DNA from: Paratinospora sagittata
Lineage: Eukaryota; Streptophyta; Magnoliopsida; Ranunculales; Menispermaceae
Length of the DNA: 64,000 nt
NCBI GenBank assembly: GCA_035771175.1
Contig: CM069605.1
Location: 17,562,288-17,626,287, forward strand
Direction of reading: 5' to 3'
The translations under genes and the position numbers were made by a program. Positions 46,241 through 56,218 of the stretch are shown piece after piece. Within the stretch, counting starts at the first letter, position 1. Each line of letters starts with the position of its first letter. The notes below the pieces were generated by a model. It saw nothing but the letters and a program-made list of their open reading frames with translations, searched no databases and was not told the origin of the DNA.

Positions 46241-46504
46241 GTTGTCGTTCTCTCTTTCGAGTCACAGGTTGGCTGAAGGGATTGCGATTTGGGCAAATGA
46301 ATAGTAAGTTTTTTTTAAAGCAGAAAAATATCATTAAAATATAAAACATAACATTTTTTTTTTAAAAAAGAAATTTTCTTTACAGGATCGAGATTCAGGT
46401 GCGCCAAACCTATAGTTGCGATCTTGATGTGATCTAGATCATTTTTTACCTGTAAGATCATAGGATCGTATGATCTTATGATCCGAATCGCGATCCTCAA
46501 CCAT
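46241..46504. other. Unassigned, with a GATC-rich palindromic segment (46385-46505)
   Basis: 46385-46505 is full of GATC words (GATCATAGGATCGTATGATC, ATCCGAATCGCGATCC), giving local dyads, and may be part of another small inverted-repeat element. The left 140 bp are A/T-rich. No gene. It lies between the foldback element and the resumption of copia C1. Confidence 0.35.
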
Positions 46505-47470
46505 CGTTAAACCATCTCATAAAGCTTGGTTTGAGAGACTACATTCCATTATGCTCAAGTTTGGATTCTTCTCAGCTAAATCATATCAGTATCTCTTTAT
46601 TCGAGTTAATTCAAGGCATACTACTTTGGTTCTGGTTTATGTAGATGATATTTTAGTAACTGGGAGTGATGATGATGTTATTCAAGAGTTGGTTATAAAT
46701 CTCAACAGTGTTTTTGCTCTTAAAGATCTTGGAAAGATCAACTATTTCTTGGGTATTCAGGTACATCAAACTGAGGATGGTTTTCACCTTTCCCAAACCA
46801 AGTATATAAGAGATTTACTATGTAAAACCAAGATGCAGTTTGCAAAGCCTAATTCTACTCTTATGACAAGTGGCCGACACTTGTCCAAATTTGGTAGTGA
46901 TCCGGTGATTGACATTCAATTGTTTCGATCAACATTGGGTGTTCTTCAATATGCTACAATGACAAGACCTGAAATTGCCTTCTCGGTTAATAAAGTGTAT
47001 CAATTCATGCAAAATCCATTACAATCTCATTGGAATGTTAAAAAAATGCATTTTAAGATACATAAGTGGTATTTTGGATTGTGGTATGCATCTTCGATGT
47101 GCTGACAAGCTGAAACATACAACATATTGTGAGGTGGATTAGGGTTCAGACTCGGGTGATTGACGATCTACCTCTGGCAGCTGTGTATCTTTTGGACCTA
47201 ATCCTATCACTTGGCAGTCTAAGAAACAACATACCATATCATAGTCATCAACAAAAGTTGAGTACAGAAGCTTGGCTATTGTTGCAACTGAGCTAACCTG
47301 GATACAATCTCTTCTAGCTGAGCTGAAGGTTCAATTGCATTATTTTCCTACAGTTTAGTGTGATAACCTTAGTGCAAATCTTTTGGTTGCTAATCCTATT
47401 CAACATGCTCGTACGAAGCACATAGAGCTTGATCTCTATTTTGTTAAAGAGAAAGTTAACTAGGGAAGTT
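46505..47470 (+). pseudogene. Copia element C1: reverse transcriptase 3' part and RNase H
   Basis: The frame 46551-47105 reads LHSIMLKFGFFSAKSYQYLF, then the catalytic LVLVYVDDILVTGSDDD, LKDLGKINYFLGIQV, FHLSQTKYIRDLL and YATMTRPEIAFSVNKVYQF, a classic Ty1/copia reverse transcriptase. RNase H follows with stops: RSTSGSCVSFGPNPITWQSK, STKVEYRSLAIVATELTWIQ and [18 protein letters not shown]. About 80-100 residues between the TFCPVVKL motif at 43950 and this segment are lost. The copy ends at about 47470 against a SIRE-like LTR end. Confidence 0.9.
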
Positions 47471-47727
47471 TCTCTAACTGAGAAACAGTGTTTGTAATCA
47501 ATTTAATCCCCACCTGTAAAATAGGATTGATATAATGGATTTAGGAAATCTTGATCGGGGTGATCAAATAGTGGATGTAGTCTTAGTAAAGTCGAACCAC
47601 TCTGAATCTTGTATGTTCATGGTTCATTTACTTTCTTGCAACTTTTATTTTGCCTCAGTTATTTTGGGAGAAGTATTTTCGAAAAACCCGCCATCACCCA
47701 ATTCACCCCCCTCTTGGATGTCTATCA
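47471..47727 (+). mobile_element. 3' end of the 5' LTR of copia element C2
   Basis: The stretch AGTGGATGTAGTCTTAGTAAAGTCGAACCACTC and CCCAATTCACCCCCCTCTTGG matches the closing part of SIRE-like LTR D2 (15910-16075). The LTR ends TGTCTATCA at about 47727, directly before the primer site. Most of the LTR upstream is missing, as it abuts the RNase H of C1. Confidence 0.75.
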
Positions 47728-47729
47728 AG

Positions 47730-47741
47730 TGCTATCAGAGC
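47730..47741 (+). promoter_or_regulatory. Primer binding site of copia C2
   Basis: TGCTATCAGAGC differs at one base from the canonical initiator tRNA-Met site TGGTATCAGAGC and lies 2 bp from the LTR end. Confidence 0.85.
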
Positions 47742-47839
47742 GGGTTTTTCACTCAAAGTTATCTAACAATTTCTTTGAGTTATAGTAGGGAACAATAGTT
47801 CCAAAGGTGTGTTTGAAGGACAATCTATTAATTAGCCTC

Positions 47840-48690
47840 CATTATTCAAAAGAAATAACTACCTCCATTGGAAGACTCGCATGTGCTTCTATTCAAGGGC
47901 GCAAGATGTAGAGATGTGGGAGGTAGTGGTATACGGTTACCTACCACCACCAAGATCGAGAATGGAGTGATAGTGCCTAAAGAAAGGAAAGAGTGGTTGC
48001 CCAAAGAGCAAAGAAGAGAGCAACTAAACGACTAAGCCATAAACATACTATTTTGTAGTTAATCGGCGAATGAGTTCTACCAAGTGAGTGTAAGTGATAC
48101 CGCAAAGGAAATTTGGGATGAGCTAGAGGTTACTCATGAGGGTACCCAACAAGTCGAAGAGACAATGTTACGTATGTTTTAGGAAGTATGTAAAACTTTC
48201 AAAAAGAACGAGGGTGAAGGCATTGCAGGAGTTGTCACTAGGTTCACCAAAATTTCCAACGAGATGAAAAATCTCAGTGAAGAGTATCTCCCAAGCTAAA
48301 ACAGTAAGGAAATTTCTTAGAGAGTTACCTAAGAATTTAAGATAGTATTGTTTTGATGAGTTTTGTGGATTGTTGACGGTACATGAGATCAAACTTAGAA
48401 ATAGGGAAGAGATTGCACCTAAGGAAGAAAACAAAATCAAAAAAGGATCTTGCACTAAATGCTTACCATGAACCCATTGAAGCATCATCCGATGATGAGG
48501 GAACTGATAATGAAGTGGTTATGCTTAGTAGAAGGCTTAGTTACCTAATGAAAAAGAGAGCCAAAATCAGGTTTAGTTCTAAGTTCTATAAGGGAAATAA
48601 GTTTTGTGCAAAACAAGTGAATTAATATGTTTCGGGTGCAATAAGCTCGGGCATGTGAAGAATGAATGTCCAAAATAAGAAGAAAAAGAC
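47840..48690 (+). pseudogene. Copia C2 gag with CCHC zinc knuckle
   Basis: Broken frames give NNYLHWKTRMCFYSRAQD, then DTAKEIWDELEVTHEGTQQV and EGEGIAGVVTRFTKISNEM, matching the UBN2-type gag of SIRE-like copia elements. The zinc knuckle CFGCNKLGHVKNECP lies at 48628-48672 (spacing C-2-C-4-H-4-C intact). Several in-frame stops are present. It sits directly after the PBS, as expected. Confidence 0.85.
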
Positions 48691-48786
48691 CTTTATTAAC
48701 AAAAGAAAGGACAAGAAGGTTCTTAAGGCCACATGAAATGATACAAGTTTGAGTAAGAACCAAAGTTCGTTAATGAAAAGCTTGTT

Positions 48787-50045
48787 TTGTGTTTTATGGA
48801 AAACACCAAGGTAAAAGTTTCTAAACTTGAAAATTTTGATAATTATGATGACTTAGTTGATGCGACTAATTTTGATCTTGTGATGTCTCAACTAGATACA
48901 GAAATTAGAAAGAACGGGAAGCTCAAAAAGAGCTTAATGACAGCCTTTGAAGAGATTGAATCTCATCAAGAGGCCATTGCAACCCTCCAAATGAACTTGG
49001 ACAAAATTAATGAGGAAAGAGATACACTTTAAAAGAATGTGGAAGACTTGACCACCATTAACCAAGTTTACTAATGGACAGAAAATGTTTGACATGATGT
49101 GGAGTTCACAGCAATGTGCATTTGACAAGGCCAGTCTAAGATATAATGTAGGTTCAAAACAGAAAACCTACAATCATTTGTTGACCAAATGACTTATTTG
49201 TCATCATTCCAATAGGCAAGGCCATACCATTATGAGATGCCCAATCAAATCATCCATGAGAAAGGGTAGGCTAGCTTGGATAGAAAAATATGTTTTGAAT
49301 GAAGCTAACCTACAAGGACCCAAAACAACTTGGGCACCAAAATCAAAAGTGTTCTATGTTGTGTAGGATGGTTCTAAGAAAGATGCATGGTATCTCAATA
49401 GCGGCTGCTCAAGGCACATGACCAGTGATAGATTAAGATTTTTGAGCCAAGTCCGCAAAGTTGGAGGAGTTGTCACCTTCAATGACAATAGCAAGGTGAA
49501 GATCATCGACATCAGCACAGTGGATAACGATTATTTAACTATTTCTGATGTTCTTCTTATTGAAATCCTGAAACATAACCTCTTGAGCATAGTCAATTGT
49601 TTGACAAAGGTTATGAAATTTCATTTGAAGTAAGTAGATGCATAGTAAAACATGATAACGATAGTATTGCATTCATTGCTTATAGAAATAAGAATGTTAT
49701 GTTATTGATTTTCATGATATTGGTAATCAAAATGTGTCTTGTTTGAGTGCAATTCAACATGATGATGCATGGTTATGGCATAGGTGTTAAGCTCACAATG
49801 GCATGGATAATATTTTTAGACTTGTTAAGAATGACCTTGCTCGAGACATTCCTAAAGGAGTTTACTTGAAAGATAGAGTGTGTGAACTTTGTCAATTAGG
49901 TAAACATATAAAATCTTCTTTCAAAATCAAGAATTTGAGTTTCACTTCTAGAGCTCTAAAACTTATCCACATGGATTTGTTCTTCCCTACCCGCACACAA
50001 AGTCGAGGTGAAAAATCTTATTGCTTTGCGATTGTTGATGATTTC
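48787..50045 (+). pseudogene. Copia C2 protease, GAG-pre-integrase and start of integrase
   Basis: A coiled-coil-like segment (48787-49032, KLKKSLMTAFEEIESHQEAI) links gag and protease. The protease (about 49385-49620) reads AWYLNSGCSRHMTSDRLRF; the catalytic Asp of D-S-G is changed to Asn (codon 49397-49399). VLLIEILKHNLLSI follows. The pre-integrase zinc region has LARDIPKGVYLKDRVCELCQ. Integrase begins with LKLIHMDLFFPTRTQSRGEK and FAIVDDF, which holds the first catalytic Asp. The frame is cut at 50045 by solo LTR H and resumes at 52055. Confidence 0.9.
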
Positions 50046-50239
50046 TGTAACGCCCCGTAAATTGGTCAAATGCATATGTTGACTTATACATATTATATGA
50101 CATATTTATACACGTATACATATGTATATTGGCCTTAAAATAGTGAAAATATAAGTATGGTAAGGTCATTGATACACTAGGATGTTAGTTGTGTCATAGA
50201 ATGTCCTAGACTTTGAGAAATTTCAAAACTAGACTTCAA

Positions 50240-50381
50240 GGAGCGCGCTCCTGTGGTGAATTCCAGAGAGCATGGTTTTTCTTTTTTTTTTTTGCAAGGA
50301 ACGCGCTCCTCAGGGAAAAATAGAGAATTTTTTTTTTTGGGCAGAGCAGGAACGCGCTCTTGCGAAGGAAGAACGCGTTCC
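50240..50381 (+). repeat. GGARCGCGCTCC palindrome array in U3 of LTR H
   Basis: Copies start at 50240 (GGAGCGCGCTCC, perfect), 50298 (GGAACGCGCTCC), 50349 (GGAACGCGCTCT) and 50370 (AGAACGCGTTCC). Spacings are 58, 51 and 21 bp. The final 21-bp step equals the final step in LTR F. Confidence 0.85.
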
Positions 50382-51180
50382 TAGAAGCCTAACTGCATTT
50401 TTTTTAAATGGACGGTGAAGCAGTTTCTTTATTTTAAAACAAAATTTTCAGTCGTTCCGAGCTGAGAAAGGAGAAAAACGAAGGGAAAGAGGAAACGAGA
50501 GCTAGGGATTGCAATTCTAAGATTAGGGAAAAGACATTTGAGCTGAAAATTGTGAAACTTCGTATGAATTTGATAGGTAAGTCATTTGTGATTAATGTGG
50601 ATGTTATTGCATTCAAGATTAAGCAAAAATAATGGGTTTCCATGCCCGAACGCCCCACCCCTGCGGTTGTATCAATTAAGGGTTTGGAAGCAAATTTAAT
50701 GGTGTTTTTTATCTGGAGATTTGTTGGAAAATGATTGGTCATCAATTGTGTGTAATTTATAGCGAGAATCATCGGTTGATTTGGTGAATTGGGCGCGTTG
50801 TGAGTGTGCAGCTAGTGTATCGAACAATAGGTTGTGCGTTGTCTGTGATTATTTCTCTACTTTGGTTTTCTTTATATGGCAATGTATGATAGAAATTGTG
50901 TTATGAATCATGAGCATGTATATGTATATGCATTGTTTTGAATTCATAAAAATGTTTGACATTGAAGTATGTTTTAGACTTTCTAGAGCAAGTCAAAACC
51001 TGAGATCACTTTCTAGAAACAGTCCCGCATGAGTATTAAGTAAACTCATGAACCGAGCGCCAGTTCTTGAAATGAAATTGGGAGTGAAATCCTAATTTAA
51101 AATGATCAATGTGAAAATTTGGGTAATAAGAGGTTTGAGTGTAGACTCTTTATAAATGCATAATAAAGAGTAAGTACCCA

Positions 51181-51605
51181 CTCTATTACCAGTAGGAGGG
51201 AGGTGGATATGATTTCGATGAAAATGTGTATGTTTTAGAAATTGATTGCATTGGAATTATGTCATGAACATATATGTATCGAGAAATGTTGCATATGTGT
51301 TTAAATAAGATTTGAATATGTTTAAATCACATGTTTCTTTAAATCCATATATGATGTCATAGTTAGAAGTATTCATTGAGTTGAGGTTGCTAACTCTATT
51401 ACCAGTAGGAGGGAGGTGGATATGATTTCGATGAAAATGTGTATGTTTTAGAAATTGATTGCATTGGAATTATGTCATGAACATATATGTATCGAGAAAT
51501 GTTGCATATGTGTTTAAATAAGATTTGAATATGTTTAAATCACATGTTTCTTTAAATTCATATATGATGTCATAGTTAGAAGTATTCACTGAGTTGAGGT
51601 TGCTA
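51181..51605 (+). repeat. 213-bp tandem duplication inside LTR H
   Basis: The block starting CTCTATTACCAGTAGGAGGG at 51181 is repeated at 51394 and a third start fragment appears at 51606. The two full copies differ at only a couple of visible positions (for example CCATATATG versus TCATATATG), so the duplication is young relative to the LTR. Confidence 0.95.
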
Positions 51606-52054
51606 ACTCTATTCTCAAACATTTTAGGTTCAGACTCCAAGGGTAAGGAGAAGTCACGAAAATGATAGAAACTCTTTCTACTTTGAATGTATGTAAATGT
51701 TTGAGAATGTTTAATTACTTGTTTGAGTTCTAATTAAGTATATAACACTATCTATGGTATATGTATCACATAGTTGGGAATGGATGATATAAATAGTTAT
51801 GTGTGGAAATATATATGAGTTTTGATGTTTATATGTGTGAGTAGAAATGGGATGAATATATAAATTGTGATTGGTTTGTTTGTGAGAAAAATCAGGTTTT
51901 GATATCGTGAATAAACAAAGGAGATTATGTCAAAATTGTGAAAAAAAAATGGATGTGATTATGAGGGAGGCTGACAGAGTATTATGTACGTTGTTACATG
52001 ACGTTTGTGGTATTTTGTGTCGGTCGTGACATCACATCACTCTACGGAGCAACA

Positions 52055-52650
52055 ATTTCACTAGATTTACATGGGTATATTTTTTTGCTCATGAACATTG
52101 ACGTGATTATTAAATTTAATTCTCGCGTTGAAAATGAAAAAGGCTATAAGATCACTATAATTCTAAGTGATCGGGGAGAGTTTGTGGACACAAATCTTGA
52201 GGATTTTTTTAACAAACAAGAATAAACCCATCCATCACCTTTCAGCCCCTATAGCTCCTCAACAAAATGGAGTTGTTGAAAGGAAAAACCAAACCCTTCA
52301 AGAGATGTGTATGACTATGTTGTGTAAATATGATGTGGCTAAATATTTTTGGGCAGAAACTATTAACACTGCTTACTATATCATCAATAGAACCACAATT
52401 AGGAAGAAATTGAAGAAAACCCCGTATGAACTTTGAAAGGGTAGAAAACCTAACATTAGTCACTTTAGGGTTTTTGGACGCAAATGTTATATCTTGAATG
52501 ATAAAGACAATTTAAACAAGTTTGACCAAAAATCTAATATAGACATATTTCTAAGATATTCATCTCATAGCAAAGCCTATAGGGTTTTTAACAAATCTTG
52601 AAAAAGACTAGAGGAATCCATTTATGTTAAATTTGATGAAGTCGATCCTA
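52055..52650 (+). pseudogene. Copia C2 integrase, second part
   Basis: After solo LTR H the frame resumes with TRFTWVYF, then KITIILSDRGEFVDTNLEDF (second catalytic Asp) and SAPIAPQQNGVVERKNQTLQ with the catalytic Glu in VVERKN. YFWAETINTAYYIINRTTIR and FRVFGRKCYILNDKDNLNKF follow with one stop. A DSD-like acidic stretch is followed by a (GAT)n run at 52685-52717, then the copy is truncated at about 52768 by the LTR of G3. Confidence 0.9.
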
Positions 52651-52683
52651 GATTGCCAGATTGCCATTAGAAAAGGTTAGAAT

Positions 52684-52684
<1 letters not shown>

Positions 52685-52715
<31 letters not shown>

Positions 52716-52717
52716 GT
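52685..52717. repeat. (GAT)n microsatellite
   Basis: About ten GAT repeats, in the position of the acidic linker after copia integrase. Confidence 0.95.
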
Positions 52718-52768
52718 GTCGCTAAGAAATCTAAGGATTAGAAAATTGTGAGGACAGTAGTGAACAAC

Positions 52769-53689
52769 TATCGCGACCCCTGTCCAGGTGACGTCACGAT
52801 CGGTACAATACCTCAAATAATGCCACTCCAAGGCAAAATTTGAGGCATTGTTTAGCCTCTTCCCAATACACAAGCAATACCTAAGCAAATACAACCAACC
52901 TGCAAATACAACTAACCTGTATGAAATAATTAATAATGGAATCATAAAATTTACTCCAAAAATCCAACAAGATTAAAAAATCTTGTACATCCACATAGTT
53001 CCAACATGTACTAAAACCTAAATAAACAAGTATCTAATCTCCAAATGGAAGTCCTATACATGTCATAACCACAAACCATCTATGTGATATGTATATATAT
53101 TTACATTGTGATAAATATGTACATGACAAAAGAACAAAAGAATCAACATATCAAAAATAACCTTTTTCCCCGTCTGACACCTACATCCAAGAAGAAGAAG
53201 GTTGCACATAGCGATCTATGCCTTGACTTTTTCTTTTGGATCTGTACCTAAGAAAATAGGAAAAAGGGGTGAGCTTCAACTAGCTCAGTGAAATATTCTC
53301 ATAATCATAACCATAAATACATTTATAAAACATGTATGCCATAAAGAAACAATTTACAAATATAAATGCATCAATTAAAGTTAACATATATGAATCAAAC
53401 CAAATCATGCATAAGCTTTTCCACAAAACATGCACATGCCTCAATCGGGGTCACATCCAGATGATTTTGCCTATACATTCTCCTATTTCGCGCTATAGGG
53501 AATTACCAGAACAAACATTTATTTCTCACCCTTCTACCTTACATTCTTCACAAAGAAAAGACCATACAATGAAGTACCAATCCAAGTAACATCGGCAGAG
53601 CATTTCCAGAAGAACAAGTAAGTAAAATGGTAATTCATGCTTCTAGGTTTTCAATCCAAAATACCCAAGGCAACCATGTGCCCAAAACA
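52769..53689 (-). mobile_element. LTR-like 3' end of gypsy element G3, truncated
   Basis: The plus strand reads TATCGCGACCCCTG then GGTGACGTCACGATCGG, matching the end of the G1 5' LTR (24209-24245). Further right, GGTGAGCTTCAACTAGCTCA and ACATTTATAAAACATGTATG also match that LTR. At about 53690 it passes directly into RNase H/integrase-boundary sequence. The start of the LTR and the integrase gene are therefore deleted. Confidence 0.7.
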
Positions 53690-55829
53690 TTTTCATGATG
53701 CTATCTGGAGTAATTCAGCTCTCAAATCACAGTCTACAGGAACTCATAATCTCCCCTGAAATTGTATTAGACCATCTAAATCTCGTTGCCAATTAGTCTG
53801 TTCAGCTCTATTAGCCCATGAGTTATACATATCATAATCAAGATCATGTCACTGCAAATCCTTAATCTTCTGAATCTGAGCATCAGTCAGCTGTACACTC
53901 ATCACTATAGCTCTTTCTAACAATCGCCACTCGTGGGCCATCTGACAGGCCACCATGCCAGTCATCATACGTTTTCTACTCAATGCATCAGCAATAACAT
54001 TGCCTTTCCCAGGATGATACTCAAACATGAAGTCATAATCCTTCAGGAATTCCAGCCATCTTCTTTGCCTCATATTCAACTATTTCTGATCAAACAGATA
54101 TTTCAAACTCTTATGATCAGAAAACAATGTAAATCTCTCACCGTAGAGATAATGCCTCCACAGTTTCAATGCAAAGACAACTGTAGCCAGTTCCAAATCA
54201 TGCACAGGGTAATTCTTCTCATACACCTTCAATTGTCTAGATGTATAAGACACAACTCTACCCTCTTGCTTCAATACACAACCCAATCCGGAACGTGATG
54301 CATCTGTATAGATCATCAACTCTTTCACGAGTTCTGGAAGTACTAACACTAATGCAATAGTCAACTTTTTTTTCAGCTCTGTGAATGCCTCTTTACAAGC
54401 TACAGTCCACACAAATGGCACGTTCTTCTGAGTTAGCTTAGTAAGTGGTACAACCAATTTGGAAAAGTCTTCCACAAACTTTTTGTAATAACCTGCTAAA
54501 CCCAGAAAACTTCGATATTCTGTCATTGAGGTTGGTCTTGGCCAATTTATAATTGCCTCTACCTTGGCAGAATCAACAGATGTCCCATCTGCACTCACCA
54601 CATGACCCAAAAATTTCACTTCATTTATCCAAAACTCACACTTACTGAGCTTGACATACAGCCTATGCTCTCTCAATGTCTGCAGTGTAATCCTGAGGTG
54701 TTGCTCATGCTCCTCTCGAGTCTTGGAATAAATCAGGATGTCGTCTATAAAGACTACAATAAACTGATCCAGATATTGCTTAAATATCCTTTGCCTCAAG
54801 TCCATAAACATGGCAGGTGCATTAGTCAAACCAAATGACATAGCAAGAAATTCATAATGCCCATATCTCGTTCTAAATGCAGTTTTTGATATATCCTCTT
54901 CCCCAATCCTCAACTGATGGTACCCAAATCGAAGATTAATCTTGGAAAAGAACTTGGCCCCATTCAGTTGATCAAATAAATCATCAATACATGGTAGAGG
55001 ATACTTATTTTTAATGGTCACCTTGTTCAACTGTCGGTAATCTATACACAGATGAAGACTACCATCTTTCTTTATCACAAACAAGACGGGTGTTCCTCAT
55101 GGTGACACATTGGGTGAAATAAACCCTTTTCCCATCAACTCACCAAGCTGCACTTTGAGTTCTTGCAACTCTTTCGGTGCCATTCTATATAGAGGAATAG
55201 AAATAGGCCTTGTGCTAGGTATTAGTTCAATAATGAAGTCTATATCCCGCTTAGGTGGTAATTCTGGTAGATCATCAGGAAATACATCTGGATACTCACA
55301 CATAATGGGGATCTCAGACAACTGAATACCTTTATCTTTTTCTTCCTCTGGCTTAATACTAGCCAAAGTCTCCATTTCTTCATTTGTAACCAGTTTACCT
55401 CTAGTAGGTGGTTTAGATGTAACTGTACCTTTATACACAAATGATGATTGTCCAGGTATCGGGAATACTACCCTTTTGGAAAAATAATCCACTAGGGCAT
55501 GATATGTAGCTAACCAGTCCATACCTAAGATTGCATCAAATTCCATGAATTCTAATATCCTAAGATCAACAATCATTTCATGTCCCTCATATTTAACTAT
55601 GCAGTTCTGACAGACCAAATTAGGGTAGATTCCCTCCCCTACTGTAGTACTCAAAATCAATGGTGTACTAGCTCTAACATGAGTTAAATGCAGTCTATCT
55701 ACCATACTACCAGATATAAAAGATAAGGTATATCCAGCATCAATCAGAATATACATTAAAATATCACAAATATTGCTCATACCTTCAATCAATATCTTGC
55801 TGGCTTCTGTATCTGGCTCTGTTACTGCC
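53690..55829 (-). pseudogene. G3 pol: protease, reverse transcriptase, RNase H (least damaged pol here)
   Basis: Protease through RNase H share one minus-strand frame from 55829 to 53849, broken only by a TGA near 55095 and a TAG near 54078. Protease has ILIDAGYTLSFISGSMVDRL (D-A-G instead of D-S-G) and FDAILGMDWLATYH. Reverse transcriptase has [37 protein letters not shown] and the catalytic [17 protein letters not shown]. RNase H has [50 protein letters not shown] and [16 protein letters not shown]. The integrase is lost except for its N-terminal border. Close relative of G1. Confidence 0.93.
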
Positions 55830-56095
55830 TAAAATCAACAAAACAGTCGTCAATCACATCGCGGTTGGCAAGCTTTTCAGTTGTATCTCCTTTTAGGGAT
55901 TTCTGGGTTGAAGGAGATGGGTGTGAAACATCTGTTGAGGTTTCTAATGGAGGGTACAGAGGCGATGGGTGCCTCAGTTGGTTCAACTTGGTTTGGTTCG
56001 GTTCTTTGTCTCACTCTCCTAGGTGGAGGTGGTGAGGGTGATGAAACCTTCTTTCTAGCTAAGAAAGTGCGAAGCTTTTTTGTCTTGGGAGCCAT
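55830..56095 (-). pseudogene. N-terminal fragment of a MAPKTKK-type plant transposon ORF fused to G3 protease
   Basis: An ATG at 56095 opens MAPKTKKLRTFLARKKVSSP, then a proline-rich and basic stretch (SPPPPRRVRQR). It continues with CFTPISFNPEIPKRRYN and, after a small frameshift, EKLANRDVIDDCFVDF. A lysine-rich N-terminus followed by a phenylalanine/arginine segment is typical of the first part of 'putative plant transposon protein' ORFs. At 55829 it joins in front of the G3 protease (AVTEPDTEASK), whose G1 counterpart is preceded by gag. The G3 gag is therefore replaced by or deleted up to this ORF. Possible relation to the ORF1 of G2 is weak. Confidence 0.45.
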
Positions 56096-56218
56096 TGATA
56101 AAACAAAATAACAGTGGTAGAAAATTGAAATGTCTCGGTGAAAAACTGGTAAAATAGGGATCAAAAGATTCGGAATCAAACAAAGATCAAGTTTTTACCT
56201 CAAGGTACTACAAAGTCC

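Larger units (their letters stand above)
50046..52054 (+). mobile_element. Solo LTR H with TSD ATTTC, inserted in the C2 integrase
   Basis: It starts TGTAACGCCCCGTAAATTGG at 50046 and ends TACGGAGCAACA at 52054 (2,009 bp). The flanks are perfect 5-bp duplications ATTTC (50041-50045 and 52055-52059). Removing the LTR and one duplicate restores the integrase reading IVDDF-TRFTWVYF. It holds a palindrome array (50240-50381), a 213-bp internal tandem duplication (51181-51605) and the GTATTCATTGAGTTGAGGTTGCTAAC phrase shared with other Tekay-like LTRs. The GTCGGTCGTGACATCA near its end matches other gypsy LTR ends here. Confidence 0.95.
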
